Below are positions 1 to 13,191 of a stretch of 64,000 nucleotides of DNA, piece by piece (position 1 is the first letter of the stretch; every line of letters starts with the position of its first letter). The notes under the pieces are model-generated. The model had not been told where the DNA came from. It saw only the letters and a list, made by a program, of their open reading frames with translations, and searched no databases. Origin of the DNA: Adiantum capillus-veneris. Its lineage: Eukaryota; Streptophyta; Polypodiopsida; Polypodiales; Pteridaceae. The DNA lies in contig CM043960.1 of the NCBI GenBank assembly GCA_014529385.2, positions 28,039,896 to 28,103,895 on the forward strand. The letters run 5' to 3'. The position numbers were made by a program, and so were the translations under genes.

Positions 1-311
1 GTGAGCGCACGTTAACGTGTGCTCTTTGGGAGCAGAGTACTCAGGTGTTCATCAGCAGGCTCAAGTCGGTGCAGTTCACGACAGGTCTCGGCAAATCGCG
101 GCAGGTCTCGGCAGCGGCAAGACTGGGCAAATCGCGGCAGTTCTCAGCAGGACTGAGCAAATCTCAGGACTCGTCAGGTTTTTGACTAATCTCGTCAGGA
201 CTGAGCAAATCTTGGCAGGTGTGAGTTTGTTAGTTACTTTCATTAAAATTAAGTGGAAAGCGAGCCTTTGTATGTACTGTGTGTGTTTGTGTGTGTGTGT
301 GTGTATGTGTG

Positions 312-606
<295 letters not shown>

Positions 607-1575
607 CTGTTGAAATTTCACACGCATACAATGGGGACACACAAAGGTGGATTTGTCAACTTCCTTTGACAAAAGATGCCATTACAAAGCAGTATTCCTA
701 CTTACTGTATGCCTTTGATATGTGCCTTTCATTGCGATCTCTCTGGCACACAACATCAATGCAACTCACAGGTTCCCTGAGGCGTCATAAGTCGGATCCA
801 GAACCTATTAATATAATGAAGAAAAGGTGAACGATTAGGACAAATGCAGAGTAAATAAGTTGCATAACATTATTAGCTAATAAATTTCCTAGCAATCAAT
901 CCCTGATTATGAAACAAATAGCAAGAATGGCAATAAGCTGATCAATTCAAGAGAAAATGAGAAAAATAAAACAAAAAGTGACATTCTCTTGCTTTTTCTC
1001 GTACAGACTTCGGAGGGATTTGTTCTGTTGAGTGAGTTCAAATACCTTCGGAGGGATGAAAGTGGGGCCTTTGCATGAAGGAGACCTCGTGAGATGGGTG
1101 ATATGAGACTATGGGTAGGACTCCTGTACGTGTATGCTCGAGCATTAGTGATGAAGCTGAGGAAGAAGCCATATATAAACTACATCTACTTGATTATAAG
1201 GATATCACCCAATCACATGAAAAGCAAGCACTGCCTGGTCTAAAACAACAAGTCCTCTACCAACATAAAAGTGCATTTCACACCGTCTGAATGGGCAAAA
1301 TGCCTGGTGCAAAACCTATAGGTGCCTCGATTCCCTACCAAGAGGGTGAAAGGTCGGCCTAGACATCCTCACCGTGAGCACCATGAGCACCATGGCCCTT
1401 AATGTGTGAAGATTTCTCTATCATGGTTTCAAGGTTTTGGAAAACAGTTTATTTCGAGCATAGGTGGACATTTGCAGAGTATAGAATGTGACGAGTTCAA
1501 TTCGTCAGAGTATAGAATGTGCAGAGTATAGAATGCACACACCCATGATGACTGAATGCACCCAGCTGGCAGTAG

Positions 1576-1578
<3 letters not shown>

Positions 1579-1658
<80 letters not shown>
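1579..1658. repeat. (CT)n microsatellite closing unit A
   Basis: An uninterrupted run of about 40 CT units. It ends abruptly at a GGGAGCAG word that starts the 240-bp repeat. Confidence 0.95.
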
Positions 1659-1660
<2 letters not shown>

Positions 1661-2125
1661 GAGCAGATTACTCAGCACTGCTCATAGAAAACCGGCTTTT
1701 AGTGTATTTCCCGGTTAGTTTTGAGGGCTGCCTTGAGGGAGACCGGCTAAATTTTGAGGATTTGAGTGTAAAAACCAATAAAAACCGACTAAATTTCTCT
1801 AAAAACTGGTAGACTTTCAAAGCTCTCCTTTTTTCCATTGGTTCCTACAATAGTTTTTGGTAAACACTGGTGCTCAGGTTCTTTGGGAGCAGGTCTTTGG
1901 GAGCAGAGTACTCAGCACCGTTCACAGAAAACCGGCTTTTAGTGTATTTCCCGGTTAGTGTTGAGGGCTGCCTTGAAAGAAACCGGCTAAAATTTGAGGA
2001 TTTCAGTGTAAAAACCAATAAAAACCGGCTAAGTTTCTCTAAAAACTGGTAGATTTTCAAAGCTCTCCTTTTTTCCATTGGTTCCTAAAATAGTTTTTGG
2101 TAAACACTGGTACTTAGGTTCTTTT
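1659..2125. repeat. Two-copy tandem repeat, about 240 bp
   Basis: Copies at 1659-1898 and 1899-2125 share GGGAGCAGA.TACTCAGCAC at their start and TAAACACTGGT.CT.AGG at their end, with several substitutions between. The opening words resemble bases 22-45 of the large unit, so the larger duplication seems to be built partly from this smaller module. No coding function is seen. Confidence 0.85.
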
Positions 2126-2437
2126 CAAAAAACCAAAGCGAAGCTGAGCAGTGAGCGCACGTTAACGTGTGCTCTTTGGGAGCAGAGTACTCAGGTGTTC
2201 ATCAGCAGGCTCAAGTCGGTGCAGTTCACGACAGGTCTCGGCAAATCGCGGCAGGTCTCGGCAGCGGCAAGACTGGGCAAATCGCGGCAGTTCTCAGCAG
2301 GACTGAGCAAATCTCAGGACTCGTCAGGTTTTTGACTAATCTCGTCAGGACTGAGCAAATCTTGGCAGGTGTGAGTTTGTTAGTTACTTTCATTAAAATT
2401 AAGTGGAAAGCGAGCCTTTGTATGTACTGTGTGTGTT

Positions 2438-2664
<227 letters not shown>

Positions 2665-3633
2665 CTGTTGAAATTTCACACGCATACAATGGGGACACAC
2701 AAAGGTGGATTTGTCAACTTCCTTTGACAAAAGATGCCATTACAAAGCAGTATTCCTACTTACTGTATGCCTTTGATATGTGCCTTTCATTGCGATCTCT
2801 CTGGCACACAACATCAATGCAACTCACAGGTTCCCTGAGGCGTCATAAGTCGGATCCAGAACCTATTAATATAATGAAGAAAAGGTGAACGATTAGGACA
2901 AATGTAGAGTAAATAAGTTGCATAACATTATTAGCTAATAAATTTCCTAGCAATCAATCCCTGATTATGAAACAAATAGCAAGAATGGCAATAAGCTGAT
3001 CAATTCAAGAGAAAATGAGAAAAATAAAACAAAAAGTGACATTCTCTTGCTTTTTCTCGTACAGACTTCGGAGGGATTTGTTCTGTTGAGTGAGTTCAAA
3101 TACCTTCGGAGGGATGAAAGTGGGGCCTTTGCATGAAGGAGACCTCGTGAGATGGGTGATATGAGACTATGGGTAGGACTCCTGTACGTGTATGCTCGAG
3201 CATTAGTGATGAAGCTGAGGAAGAAGCCATATATAAACTACATCTACTTGATTATAAGGATATCACCCAATCACATGAAAAGCAAGCACTGCCTGGTCTA
3301 AAACAACAAGTCCTCTACCAACATAAAAGTGCATTTCACACCGTCTGAATGGGCAAAATGCCTGGTGCAAAACCTATAGGTGCCTCGATTCCCTACCAAG
3401 AGGGTGAAAGGTCGGCCTAGACATCCTCACCGTGAGCACCATGAGCACCATGGCCCTTAATGTGTGAAGATTTCTCTATCATGGTTTCAAGGTTTTGGAA
3501 AACAGTTTATTTCGAGCATAGGTGGACATTTGCAGAGTATAGAATGTGACGAGTTCAATTCGTCAGAGTATAGAATGTGCAGAGTATAGAATGCACACAC
3601 CCATGATGACTGAATGCACCCAGCTGGCAGTAG

Positions 3634-3636
<3 letters not shown>

Positions 3637-3727
<91 letters not shown>
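3637..3727. repeat. (CT)n microsatellite closing unit B
   Basis: An uninterrupted run of about 45 CT units followed by CACTCACTC. It is the right boundary of the duplicated segment. Confidence 0.95.
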
Positions 3728-3731
<4 letters not shown>

Positions 3732-4464
3732 ACTCAAATAAGCAAGACATTACTGAGACATCCTCACCGTGAGCGTGCGGTCTCTTAAGGATTTCAAAAT
3801 ATGGTTATGAGTCTGAGTTGCACATGCAGGCGAGAAAGCACCTACGAAGTCTGAGCATTACAGCATCTGTCATCCGAGTATCGACGCAAAGCTTGCATCT
3901 CCATGCCAACATCACCAAAAAATCGGAGAGGAGCAATGGCGGGACATAAAGGATGCCCTCCTGCTAGGTACACTTTCTCACCATTTTTTTGATGTCATTA
4001 TTATAGACGTAGAGGTGCCCGTCAATGTGCATTCCTAAAAGAAAATTGTATAAAAAATAATGTATATATTTTTACAAAATCAAGCTGCTTCTAGAACTAC
4101 CCGTTGACGAGAATGTTTGTAGCTTGATAAATTTTATTTAGTGTCTAAAGACCTGCATGTTAACGTGAATGCCTAGAGACGATGTTTACATATGAAAAAA
4201 GCTTTCAAATCATCCAAGCTTGCTAAATTTCAGATTAATTAAAATGTCAATTAGTGTCTAAAAACCTGCATGTTAACATGCATGTTTAGAGAAAAGTGAT
4301 TAATGTTTCAAAAGAGATTATTTTTGTTTCAAAAGAGATTAATTTGTTTCGACAGTGAGTATGATTTACTAGTTATTTAATGTTTGGCTTGCTTTGTCTA
4401 AGAAATAATATTTGTTGTGGTGTTTTGCTTTTTTTAAATTTGTAGTTGGCTACGTAGAGAGGGC
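3728..4464. other. Non-coding stretch, nothing recognised
   Basis: AT-rich DNA after the duplication. A short internal echo (GTCTAAA.ACCTGCATGTTAAC near 4142 and 4256) suggests an old small duplication. The last part ends in a polypyrimidine tract and TTTGTAG at 4464, a good intron acceptor for the gene fragment that follows. Confidence 0.5.
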
Positions 4465-6687
4465 TACCTTGCTCGTGTCTATGAGAGAGCAACACAACTT
4501 GTTTTGGACAATTCGAATGTGCCACGAGGGACACCATTTCCACATGAATGCACATTAAGTTTGAAGCTAGGCCTTTTCTCTATCCTTTGGAGGTTTCTTT
4601 GGAGGCCAAAAGCAAAGATGTAGAGAAACAAGCATTCAAGAAAGTTGATATTTTTTGAATGGCAGCTCAACGATTGGCTTACAGGTTTGTAACAATTTTG
4701 ATCTTGCTTTGTATGTCACTATCGAGTCTTGTGCTCAATGTTTTTGTTTCTTGTTAGGTTTTTGTCACTTTTGGTTTCAAAGGGGATCTTGCCAACTCTC
4801 CCATTTGTGGTGAGACAGTGGGCACAGACTGCGTCAAAGGACACATATATGTATCCCCCTAGCATGCCCACTTTGACAACATGAGAGAGAGATACATGTC
4901 CATGGTGGTTAGATATGGTGCAAGGTCACATCCTTGACAGAGAGAAAGAGCTTCGAGAAACCATGCTTAGGGATGCAGCAGCAGAGGCGAGACAACCACC
5001 ACCTGCTACTTCAGAGGCGAGACAACCAAGTATGCTTATGTCATTCTTTAACTTTTATGTTTTCATGCTGTTGATTCTTGTAGGTTCAAAAACTGTTGTA
5101 TATGTCTTTTAAGGAGTACACTTGTCTAGTGAGAGGATGGAGACTGTAGTTGATACCACTATTGTGAAGGATGTTCTAGAGCATGGTAAGTGTCGGAATT
5201 TTTATTGTTGACTTTTATTAATACTTTGTGAAAAAGTTCACATATCATATATATGTTGTCGCAGACTCCTCGGGCTTGATTGTTGTTAGGAGGATCATAT
5301 AATTTGTCTATGTTTTGGAGTCTCCTTTGAATTACCCAATGCTTCCTGTTGATACACGATGTATTGCTATTGTTGGCGATTACATTTCTATCGCTGCAAA
5401 CTATAGAGAGGGTACTCGCAATGCATCGTGGAATCTTGTGCATCAACATATGTCTCGAGTTCGCTCAAGCAGTGTGCCATACACTCGTGGGGGAAAGTCT
5501 ATTTCGTGGGCCGCAGATTTTGTCTTCTTGGATCTTCCTTTTGGTGGATTGCATATTGGTTCTTCTTCTCCATCTCGTTGGGATATTTGCACTAAGGAGC
5601 ATGTACGATCTGCTGTCCATTTGACTTTTTCTACACTTGTAGATTCTGGATGGCTGCTCATTATGGCTTCTACTGCAGATATTTGTGTTGTGTTTGATTA
5701 CTTGCATTAATATTATTTCATAATATCGATAGTTTTTTCTTACAAGAACCTATGAATAGGAGAGGTTATTGGATGGGTGGAGGTTCTGTCGTGCTTCAGA
5801 GATGGTGGTACATCGTCGCATTATAGTGCTCCATCATAGTTCATATGGATATGTTGAGAGTTTACCCGGGGAGGTCACCTAATAAAAATGTAACCTATCA
5901 CGTGAGTTCAACAGAAGGGTATTTAAAGTTCTTGAAACTTACAGAAATATATATACAAAAGGGTATTATTTTTTCAAATTTGAAAAAAACTTACATATTT
6001 TAAAATAAAAGGGTACATTATATTCCTAACAAAATTCACAGATAAGGGGTTTTACAAACATGTCTTGGACGCACGTGATATGGTAGTTTTACACATAGTG
6101 AACCCCCCGGGAGAGTTTATCTGGTCAAATTCAGGTATTGTTTTCACTTCAGTATTATATAGTTTTGTTGAGGCTCTTTCTTCAATGTTTCTTCAATGTT
6201 GTGGTTTTGTAATTTGATTTGCAATGCCAGTGCTCTATGCTACTTATGGTACACAGGATTGGGATACAGCCAGCATGCTTTGTGGCTAAAAGCACCACTA
6301 TGTTCTCTCGCTTGGGTATCCAGCCTTCAGATTCGTTCATGACACACCATTTTTCGGAGCCTTTCTTAGCTAGATCAGGATTAGGGATACCTTGGCGGGG
6401 TGAGATGCAGCGGAGCCAGGCTTTTGTTGTAGCTTTTCTTGAGCTACTTAATTTGTCGACGTGGAGGTATTTCTTTGGAGCTTGGTTGTGGTACAGCTCC
6501 CGTTTTGGCTGCATACTTATCATCTGAACGAGCATGTGCTGCGCTTGACACCGATGAGTCTCTTATTAGAGACTATGTGGTTCCCTTGCTTTGCCCTAAA
6601 AAGCGAAGCCGAGAGGAGGCATCTACCTCTCTAGATGTTGAGGATGAGGGTGACATGCCATCGCGTGTCGACCCTTATGATGACTAG
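4465..6687 (+). pseudogene. Broken gene with permuted beta-class DNA methyltransferase motifs
   Basis: Several exon-like segments are separated by short GT-AG introns, for example after 4683, 5029 and 5187. The segment at 5311-5709 contains the motif DLPFG (Asp codon at 5531), flanked by hydrophobic strands FVFL and SGWLLIMAS. This is the setting of the catalytic DPPY motif (motif IV) of N6-adenine/N4-cytosine methyltransferases. The segment at 6439-6687 contains LELGCGTAPVLAAYLSSE then ALDTDES, matching the AdoMet-binding motif I with its acidic residue. A preceding segment in another frame (6380-6470) reads like the helix before motif I. Motif IV before motif I is the permuted order of the beta class. 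Breaks: stops in several exons, a frame change near 6470, and a 246-bp MITE at 5865-6110 that may lie in an intron. The tail after motif I is short and acidic. Class assignment is moderately sure; origin (host, transposon passenger, or transfer) is unknown. Confidence 0.5.
5865..6110 (+). mobile_element. 246-bp MITE, copy 1 (CCCGGGG family)
   Basis: The element begins CCCGGGGAGGTCAC and ends GTGAACCCCCCGG, an imperfect terminal inverted repeat. It is flanked by a perfect 9-bp duplication GAGAGTTTA (5856-5864 and 6111-6119). It has no ORF. Two further copies of exactly 246 bp lie at 29756-30001 and, inverted, at 39340-39585. A 9-10 bp target duplication fits the Mutator superfamily, so this is probably a non-autonomous Mutator-like element. 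Confidence 0.92.
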
Positions 6688-6719
6688 TGATACTTCACTC
6701 CTACTATGACAATGACATT

Positions 6720-8080
6720 ACTTTTGTATTTTTTATCTTTATGTTGCGTTTCACTCTTTGGCATTTATGTATCTTGTGTAAGAATTACGTCTAATGTTAT
6801 TAGATCCATAGATTAAATTTTGATTACATGCATAATAACTACATATACTTTTGTTTGTTCGTGGAAGTGCATTGCCGATTTATGCAGAGGCAGCGGCTCA
6901 AAGAACGGCGAAGGAATTGAGATACGACTTTCGTATCTGTGAAACGCATCATAAACACAATGTTTTCATTGATGATGAATGCGACTCTTCATAGAGTCTA
7001 AGAATTATTAGCGAGTGCTTATGATGTAGAGTTTAAGTATTGACAAATGGACATATCATTCCTTCTATGCTTTGGAAAGTGAATATTTTGAAATCCTCAT
7101 GTGAGGTGTCCATTGGACCCTGGTTAGTTTGAAATTTTCTTCATTTTACAAAGGAAGATTTGTTTAATTTTTTTAATGAAAGGCTCTTGTATTAATGATT
7201 TGACAACATAATTTGTATTATGGATAATACATAACATTGTGAATTGATGAGACGAATGCAACTCCTTCAAGAATCTAGAGAATTATTGGCAAGTGTTTGT
7301 GATGTAGGGTTTAGTTATTAACAAATAAGATAGTGTTTGTAAAAATGTAGCTTGTTGAGTTCATTTTCTTGTATTATGATTCACTTCCCTATTTTGTTTT
7401 CTCTGTGTTTTGGGTCTTTATGTTATGTTTCACTTTTTGGCATTTATGTATCTTGCGAAAGAATTACGTTTAATGTTATTAATGACATCCATAGATTGAA
7501 TTTTGAGTGCATGCATATTGACTACATTCACTTTTTCTTGTTTGTGGAAGTGCATTGCCGATCTATGTAGAGGCAGCGGCTCAAAGGATGGCGAAGCAAT
7601 TGCGATACGACTTTCATATCTGTGAAACGCGTCATAAACGCAATGTCTTCATTAATAACGGATGCGACGCTTCATAGAGTCTAGAATTATTATCGAGTGC
7701 TTATGATCTAGAGTTTAAGTATTGACAAATGGGCATGTCATTCCTTCCATGATTTTGAAAGTGAATATTTTGAAATCCTCATGTGAGGTGTCCATTGGAC
7801 CATGGTTAGTTTGAATTTTTTATCATTTTACAAAGAAAACTTTGTGCATTTTTTATGGAATTCTCTTGTATCAATGATTTGACAACGTAATTTGTGTTAT
7901 GGATAAACATTAAGTCATTGATGAGACGAAAGCAACTCCTTAAAGAATTTAGAGAATTATTGGCAAGTAATTGTGATGTAGGGTTTAGTTATTAACAAAT
8001 GGGATAGTGTTTGTAATACTATAACTTGTTGAGTTCATTTTCATGTATTATGATTCACTTCCTTAATTTGTTTTCTCGGA
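6720..8080. repeat. Two-copy tandem duplication, about 0.68 kb
   Basis: Copy 1 runs from about 6720 to 7399 and copy 2 from about 7400 to 8080, at an offset of 673-679 bp. Shared landmarks are GGCATTTATGTATCTTG (6762, 7441), GTGGAAGTGCATTGCCGAT, and TTATGATTCACTTCC (about 7374 and 8047). Divergence is moderate, with many substitutions and small indels, so it is older than the duplication at the left edge. It lies just downstream of the methyltransferase-like gene. No ORF is shared by both copies. Confidence 0.88.
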
Positions 8081-8384
8081 TCTGTGTTCGCTCGGAAAAT
8101 GTCGCTCGGGGTATGGTAAGACGAGAGAGAGAGAGCCATAGGAGCATAGAGTTTCCCGAGTTTCTTCTGCTTGCTGTGACCACCTCGGTGGATCTCACTA
8201 CACCAGATTTGATAGGTACGATCATTAACCTTGCAAGAGCATGTATGTGTGACCCATACTGCATCAACAGTACCAAAACAACAAATCGAAGCAGTACAAG
8301 GTCACAAAATCGGCAAAGTAACAGGGCCAATGAGGAAGTCCAAAACCCATCAAAAACAAGAAAAAGTTCATTAGTAGACCCCAA
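8081..8384. other. Short intergenic stretch, nothing recognised
   Basis: Unique sequence between the 0.68-kb duplication and the palindrome-rich leader. Frames are open on both strands for about 110 codons, but they show no family features and overlap each other, so I do not call a gene. Confidence 0.4.
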
Positions 8385-8430
8385 CTAACTGACAGAATAA
8401 ACCAAGCTAAAAACAACAGAGAAAGGTGTT

Positions 8431-9054
8431 GGAACATGGATTGCAATCCATGTTCCCAAAACCCTAAAAACATGACTCCAAAAGTGGTTGCCAAAAATAG
8501 ATTTGGTCAAAACGGAAAAAATATGTCCATAAACTAAAAAATGGGCCAAACTATGGAAAAACATGTCCAAAGCTGAAAAAAATTTCACCAGTGTACTAGG
8601 AAAACCTATAGGAACCAATGTGCACAAGAACTGTATCAAAATTCTTCCCAACATGGATCACGATCCATGTACCTTTTTGGCCAATATAAGTAAAACCCAT
8701 GCCATTTGATTCAGTATGATCAAAAAAGCCAAGCCATGGAGTTTCAAGCCATGTGAATCCCAAAATCCACTTCAAAAAGCCAAAATCTCTAAATCTATAC
8801 ATGATTTCCAAAATTCATCCCAAGTGTCAAACCATTGATCCAAATCCCAAAATTTTGGACCAAATCATAATCAAGATGAACCCTATCAGATGGTATCATC
8901 AGATTTCCAAAATATTATCCAACATGGATCACGATTCATGTACCTTCAGCCCTAAATCTGGAGAATATTTCTCAGTAGCATCCCCTTATGCCTAGGAGCA
9001 ACTTCACAAAGTTAGAATTTTCAAATGCTTCCTAACATGGATCGCGATCTATGT
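8431..9054. repeat. Four dispersed palindromes, ACATGGATC-GATCCATGT type
   Basis: Palindromes lie at 8431-8456 (a perfect 26-mer with half-site GGAACATGGATTG), 8651-8670, 8922-8941 and 9035-9054. The core is ACATGGATCGCGATCCATGT with one to three changes. Spacings are about 220, 271 and 113 bp. The inverted element copy has the matching pair at 63717-63736 and 63830-63849. They sit in the untranslated leader upstream of the ORF. Confidence 0.9.
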
Positions 9055-9246
9055 TCCTTTTTGCCAAAATCCATATGTTACATTACAGTCTTGTGCCTAT
9101 AGGGCACCGATGAAATTTGTCAAATTTGGAGTAGTTTTGACAAAGTTAAGCTCACTTTTTCATTTTATGGTCAAGTAAGTTTACACTTTTCGGCAATTTT
9201 TATCAATGGCTAAAACATGATTTCACTCGCAAAAATTGGCAACAGG

Positions 9247-12200
9247 ATGCCTCGTGAGATAACCGATATCTCATCAAATGAGAAAGCTCACCTCACCGAA
9301 CAAGTACTTGAAGCAATTCCGACAAACCTCTTCATCGGAAGGTTCAAGCAGTAGACAAAGAAATTGTAAAGACCACCATCTTTCCACAGGAAATGTGGAC
9401 TTTGCACCAGAAACCAGAAATGCAAGCAAGGGTCATGTGCCTACAACTCGACAACTTCTTACGACTGCCTCCTTGGGGAACAGATTTCAGACGAGCTCAC
9501 GAGCTCATAAGTTCAATTCAATACAATGGGGAAGCAACTCTGACAGGCAGGGATGGGGCAGTTGTTAAGATTAAAATTACAGCAGAAATTATCAATGAAG
9601 ACCTCCACCTGCCGCAGGGGACACACAATCTATTGCAAAAATCGAAGGCAATAGAAAATGATAAAGTCTTTTTGAAGCAACGAGGCCACAAGCTGACATA
9701 TCAAGACCCGATCTACTCAAAAACGGAACTGCCATTGCATCTTATATCACAACATTTCAACGTGCAGAAGCCACCTAGATATACCGAACCCTTGTTGCAT
9801 ATGGCAGTGGTAATGGCGATGGGCTGCACATTTGGCAGAAGCTATCCCCATCACTCATGCCAGGAGGACAATGGAAGAGGCTCAAGGATTGAGGGAAAAG
9901 CTCCGCCAACAAGGAAAGAATCAGCATCAAACCCAAGAAACAGAAGTGGATGATGAGAAAGAAGACGATGAAGTCAAGAATGCTCCGCTGATACGCAAGC
10001 AAACAGAGGCTTTTGAAAGGATCAAGCAACAAAAGAGGAAGGAGGCTGAAGAAAAACAAGAAATTGCCAGCTCCATGTGGCAGCGCATTCACAATGAACT
10101 CAAGCGAAAGATGGAGCAGAGGCAACAAGAAGAATCAAAGAAGCAACATGTCGATGATCTAGAATCATCTGACGAGTCTAGTAAGAGTAAAAAAGAGGAA
10201 AGTCACTCGCAAGGAGAGGAACAACACAACACACAGGACCAACAAGGTCAAGACCTTGGTTCTCCCAAAGATGCTGAAACACTTTCAGAGACGTCAGAAA
10301 AACAGAAAGGAGAAAGTGCAGGACGGTATGAGCAAGGGGTCAAAGAAAAGCAGATGGAACAACAAACATATCAAAAAACAGAGTCACAAACAAAGCCTGC
10401 CACTACTCTGACGCCTTAAAATATTTGAAACAAAAGGAAAAGCAAGCTGAGGTGGATGAGAAATTGGATCAAAGACGAGAAGATCAGCATGGCCCAAGAT
10501 CGCCATGCACACAAGCGGCCATAAAAGGAGCAGAGATAATTAAGTCATTTGACATTGACGATCATTTAGACCATATCAAACTGTAGATCCAATGTGAAAG
10601 AGCTCTTTACAACCTCAAGGAGTTGGAGTTCAAAGAAAACAAAAAAGAGGCATCTAGAGTAGCAGCAGAATCCTGGCAGTTAAAGCAACAAATGGAAGCA
10701 CTAAAGAATGTACAAGTCCAGGTGCAATCAGAGTTGCAAAGAGAACGAGAGAATGCAACATACTATTACAAAGAAATGCAACAATTCAACGATGCAAACC
10801 CCGCATTGCAAATCGAACATCAACGCCTCCAGGAGGAGCTAACCAAAGAAAAGGAGCAAAGTGAGAAGCTATAAGGCTCATATGCAGTGGTTAGCAAGTC
10901 TCTCACTCAACTCCTGGCCATACAGGAGACACCCTCCTCTTCAACGATGACTACAGGATCTACTTCCTTGAGCCAGGAAATCAAAGAATTGAAAGAGGCC
11001 CTAAAACAAGAGAAATATAATAGACAGATCATGACGACAGGTCATAGGGTCCTATAACAGGCCAAGGATGAAGAAATCGACGACTTAAAGAGGCAAGTGG
11101 ATGAGGCAAGAGGGGAAGTAGTAGCTCTGAAAGCCAATCAAATAAAGTATCAACAAGACCCAGGGGAATTTGAGCAGGGAGAAGGATTCGAACAATCAGC
11201 ATTCGAAACTCATCAAACAGAGATGCCCACTACGAGCACTGGAAAAGGCACGCAGGAATCTATAGATCCAGCCACAACATCCACCTTCGAGTTAGCAAAA
11301 GATGAAATTCAGCGCTGGATCTTAGAAGTAAAGGACTCTTCACACAAGGCGTATATGCAATATGAACTAAAAGTGCTCGAATCAGCTACCCTCCTCATGA
11401 TCACTCCAGATGAGGTAGCAAAAAATCATGGGCAAGAGATGATTGCACTACCATTGATGTGGCAAGAAGTTCGATTATGGCAGCAAAAGATTCTCCGTGA
11501 ACTTGAACCAAACAGTAGAGGGGACTATAGAGAGGTTCCAATTACGGCCCTTCACATTGAAGCCATCCTCAAAAATCAACCACTCTGGAGGAAAAAATGG
11601 TTTGATCAGCGACCAGCTGATGAAACATATTATAGGAACGCCCCCAGCATCTCAGGATCAACCCCACTTACTATCCCATCAACACGCGGCGATCCTGGGA
11701 CAGTTTTTATAGTTGGCAAAGCAAAAGACCGGCAGTGCTAAACTACCCGATAATCAAAAAACCGCTTAATAACAACCCCCCATCAGAGCATTACATGGTG
11801 CAAACTCTAAAAGGAGTAATCACTATGATTAAAGAGATCCCAGATCTCGCTTGTCAGATGCTTGTAAAGATTTCCATGCTCATCACATGCATTACAGCTT
11901 TTAGAGACATTGAAGCAGCAGAACTTCCATGGCAAGTTTTTGTCGAGGGTATACGGGGTATTTACTCGAATATGGAGACAGAAATCCCCAACAGAAATGT
12001 TATCATAGGATTATATGCAAGAGTCATGTTTCTGCCCTCTCATTACATGCAGACCTTTGAAGAAGCTTTCATGACAGGTTTCTTCGAAGTGGACTCTTCC
12101 ATATTCAATCCAATGACGAAAGATCTGCCAGCCCACCCCATCGCCTACCAGAGTACCATCAACAATAATCCCTTCAGAGAGCTGGCAACCAAAGTCGATA

Positions 12201-12301
12201 TTGAAGCAAGAGCTCAGAATTTAAGAAATCTCACTGCAATCTCGAAAGAAGACAATAAAGTAAACTCACTTAGAGACAACTTGCACAAGAACGTGCAATG
12301 A
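9247..12301 (+). pseudogene. Coiled-coil, Gag-like polyprotein of the LTR element (broken)
   Basis: The ATG at 9247 opens a frame interrupted by frameshifts and stops (near 9354, 9830, 10417, 10872 and 11055) that nevertheless reads as one protein of about 1000 residues to the TGA at 12299. N-terminal part: a globular region with EITDISSNEKAHLTEQVLEA and WGTDFRRAHELISS, of a kind seen in large plant retroelement capsid-like proteins. Middle (about 9840-11150): very charged, K/E/Q-rich heptads predicting long coiled coils. C-terminal part: a globular domain with DEIQRWILEVKDSSHKAYMQYE and, near the end, PSHYMQTFEEAFMTGFFEVD. No CCHC knuckle and no enzyme motif is visible. Compared with the copy at 59231-63519, this copy lacks about 36 bp near the start and several hundred bp near 9825. 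The final TGA is 14 bp before the LTR. A structural role is inferred; the family is not recognised. Confidence 0.6.
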
Positions 12302-12315
12302 ATAGGAAGGGGGAA

Positions 12316-13191
12316 TGTTTGGTGGATACAGGAGCATATAGACATATGCACACTAAACCCTGTGGAAACTCTATTTTTTCAAAAACAAACCATGTAATTC
12401 CGCCTAAGATGAGTTGTAATCATGATGAGATTAGACCATACCCTTTTTATTTCTTTGAGTCTACACCCTTGTAAAAGGCCGGATGGCCATGGGAAAGCCC
12501 CCTAACTTTTAAAAGTAAAAAATCCTTAGTTTTGAAGAGAAAAGTATCATTAGCTGAAGGAAAAGAAATGTGCATTGTGGAGACTTCTTGTGACTACAAC
12601 TTGTAATCTTTTTTTCTCCTGAGCCGGCAATCAGAATTCTATTCCGAATAGCACATTGCGTTCCTTGTCTCTTGCTCTACAATCTAAGTGTAATCATTTC
12701 CAATTTTGATGTGGTTTGTGAGCTAAATGCATTGATTTGGGGGTTAAAATGGTTGTTTTTTGATGTTTTGACCATGCATAAGTGTTTCTATGCTTAAGGA
12801 AGATCTTTCCAAGTACTTCTGTTTCATTTTCTGCACATTTTTTGTGATGGATCATGATTTATGTACCTTCCCAGATGGTGACAAAACTTTGTAGGATTCA
12901 TCCCATAAGTGTTGTGATACCTCTCCTTAAGTTTCGTGGAATTTCGGATTCATTTGGATACCGAAAAGGCGTGTGACGTTGAGTGTAGAGATTCGACGCA
13001 TACTGATTTTCTGACTAGGAAGTGGTTGATTTGCTTTTGTCGTAGAACGAGTAGCCCTTGAGTTCATGTTGGTGATATTGACACTCTCATTAAGTCTCCG
13101 TGCCCCATCCCGAGTCGCTTCCTTGCATATTGACATTATGTTAGTGCAAAAGAGCTATGCTACAAACGTTTGTCGCGGTGACCCGCTAACA
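12316..13191 (+). repeat. 3' LTR of the coiled-coil element, copy 1 (876 bp)
   Basis: It starts with TG right after the polypurine tract and ends with CA at 13191. It aligns end to end with the reverse complement of 58328-59215. Beyond both ends the two copies have unrelated flanks, which fixes the boundaries. It contains a TATGCACAC box near its start and a degenerate GATGGATCATGATTTATGT palindrome near 12848. Confidence 0.8.

Larger units (their letters stand above)
8385..13191 (+). mobile_element. 3' part of an LTR retrotransposon with a coiled-coil Gag-like gene, copy 1
   Basis: The order is palindrome-rich leader (8385-9246), long broken ORF (9247-12301), polypurine tract AAGGGGGAA (12307-12315) and an LTR beginning TGTTTGGTGG and ending CCCGCTAACA (12316-13191). 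The same series occurs on the other strand at 58328-64000 as an independent insertion. No 5' LTR, protease, reverse transcriptase or integrase is visible, so it is either 5'-truncated or a non-autonomous gag-only element. The left boundary is set only by where similarity to recognisable neighbours stops. Confidence 0.75.

Noticed and set aside
6960-7020. Box C/D snoRNA candidate (TGATGATGAATG near 6971)
   Set aside because: A box C-like word is present, but no box D (CTGA) or terminal stem at the right distance, and the second tandem copy does not keep the motif.
12316-12340. Retroviral-type protease motif (LVDTGA) in the translation at the start of the LTR
   Set aside because: The frame is closed by stops nearby, and the copy at 59200 does not keep it. 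The position is the LTR start after a polypurine tract.
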